A stretch of 14,342 nt of DNA from an uncultured Megasphaera sp. (GTDB lineage: Bacteria; Bacillota; Negativicutes; Veillonellales; Megasphaeraceae), in the NCBI GenBank assembly GCA_902464195.1, contig CABQJB010000029.1, positions 1-14,342 of the forward strand, given 5' to 3'. Below the pieces are notes generated by a model. The model made no database searches. It was not told the DNA's origin and saw nothing but the letters and a program-made list of their open reading frames with translations. Below are positions 13,401 to 14,342 of the stretch, in pieces. Every line of letters starts with the position of its first letter. The first letter of the stretch is position 1. Both the position numbers and the translations under genes were made by a program.

Positions 13401-14342
13401 TTACAGGCTCCAATACAAAAATCCTAAAGATTCCAAGGCATGACGATCATACATACCTTTGACGTCGACAAGCACTTTCAGGCGATTGGTTTTTCGGTAA
13501 AGGCCGGTTAATGTTTCCGGCGCAAGCTGGCTGAATTGCCGATGTTGGACGGCAAATACGAGTACATCCATATTCTGTACTTCTTCCAAAGGGATAAGGC
13601 GCTCGCGTAAATCGGCCGGTAAGACAGCCGGATTAATCCAGGGGTCGACAATCGACAAATCGACTTCATATTTCAATAAATGCTGTGCGATTTGAAGGGC
13701 CTTAGAATTGCGCGTATCCGGGCAGTTTTCCTTGAATGTCAGCCCTAAGAGGCAGACTCGGGAATGATGGACCCGCAAATCGGCCCGGATCATTTCGCGG
13801 ATTGTCGACGTCGCCACAAATTCGGCCATACTGTCATTGACCAGGCGGCTGGCTGCGGCCAGGTGTGTGACATAGCCGGAACGGCGGGCTTCATAAATGA
13901 AGTAATACGGATCGACGCTGATACAGTGGCCGCCGACCAGGCCCGGCGTGAAATGCAATGCGTTCCACTTGGTATTCATGGCCTTGATGACTTCTTTCGT
14001 GTCGATATTCATGTGATGGAAAGCACGGGCTACTTCGTTCATGAATGCGATATTGACGTCGCGCTGGGCGTTTTCGATAAGCTTGGCCGCTTCAGCGACT
14101 TCCAAAGTCGGTGCCTTATATACCTCGGCTTCGATGACCATGCCATAGACCTGGGCCACGTCTTCCAGCGCCGCTTTGTCTGTCGCCGACACAATTTTAC
14201 AGATATTTTGCAGGCGGTGGACCTTGTCGCCGGGGTTGATGCGTTCCGGAGAATAGGCCACTTTGAAGTCTTTACCACAGACCAGGCCCGACGCTTCTTC
14301 GAGGATAGGTGCACAGATACGGCGGGTCACACCTGGATAGAC
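13401..14342 (-). CDS. UDP-N-acetylhexosamine 6-dehydrogenase (WbpA/WbpO/TviB type), C-terminal part
   Basis: Partial gene: the frame is open to the window edge, so the N-terminal Rossmann NAD domain is outside. A GTG near 14330 is internal (VYPGVTRRIC continues the family pattern). 313 residues are seen. Motifs: YSPERINPGDKVH, PGLVGGHCISVDPYY with the catalytic Cys encoded at 13925-13923, and GLTFKENCPDTRNSK, the nucleotide-sugar-binding loop. These motifs are typical of dehydrogenases that oxidise UDP-GlcNAc or UDP-GalNAc to the uronic acid, rather than UDP-glucose dehydrogenase. Two NAD are used per sugar, in the cytoplasm. As first visible gene of the polysaccharide operon it would supply a HexNAc-uronate precursor for the synthase. 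UDP-ManNAc dehydrogenase or another relative remains possible. Confidence 0.88.
   Translation of the reverse strand, partial: VYPGVTRRICAPILEEASGLVCGKDFKVAYSPERINPGDKVHRLQNICKIVSATDKAALEDVAQVYGMVIEAEVYKAPTLEVAEAAKLIENAQRDVNIAFMNEVARAFHHMNIDTKEVIKAMNTKWNALHFTPGLVGGHCISVDPYYFIYEARRSGYVTHLAAASRLVNDSMAEFVATSTIREMIRADLRVHHSRVCLLGLTFKENCPDTRNSKALQIAQHLLKYEVDLSIVDPWINPAVLPADLRERLIPLEEVQNMDVLVFAVQHRQFSQLAPETLTGLYRKTNRLKVLVDVKGMYDRHALESLGFLYWSL

Overview
The window reads like a chromosomal segment of a diderm Firmicute (Negativicutes, most like Megasphaera or a relative). This is an inference from protein style, moderately high GC, strong AGGAGG-type ribosome binding sites and GC-rich palindromic intergenic repeats; no rRNA or other marker gene is present to prove it. 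Every convincing gene lies on the minus strand, so transcription runs from high to low coordinates.

Region 1 (14342 to 5332) is one tightly packed six-gene polysaccharide operon, cut off at the window's right edge. In transcription order it holds a nucleotide-sugar dehydrogenase of the UDP-N-acetylhexosamine type (partial), a membrane-anchored NodB-fold protein without catalytic residues, a secreted protein with one dead and one intact NodB deacetylase domain, a hyaluronan-synthase-like GT2 with an N-terminal PilZ-like domain, a membrane-anchored dead NodB-like protein with a C-terminal beta-rich domain, and an exported GH18-type glycoside hydrolase. Genes overlap or are separated by 1 to 18 bases. 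The set supplies precursor synthesis, polymerisation with translocation, deacetylation and trimming of an exopolysaccharide. No outer-membrane export protein is visible.

Region 2 (5331 to 4095) is a separate unit: a near-perfect sigma-70 promoter, a c-di-GMP-I (GEMM-I) riboswitch aptamer, an intrinsic terminator, then a GAF-GGDEF diguanylate cyclase. The cyclase gene therefore appears to sense its own product, and it sits next to a synthase carrying a PilZ-like (candidate c-di-GMP receptor) domain. Synthesis, RNA sensing and a possible protein effector of c-di-GMP thus lie within 6.3 kb.

Region 3 (3814 to 283) is a three-gene molybdenum hydroxylase operon (FAD, 2Fe-2S and molybdopterin subunits) of the xanthine dehydrogenase family, with its own extended -10 promoter.

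Region 4 comprises the intergenic stretches 1-282 and 3815-4094, which are rich in palindromes and repeats: an IS3-end-like hairpin followed by a T-run, a double-hairpin element, an 11-unit heptamer array, and three copies of a GTAGGGG...CCCGC palindrome. Two of those copies supply the in-frame TAG stop of the gene they adjoin.
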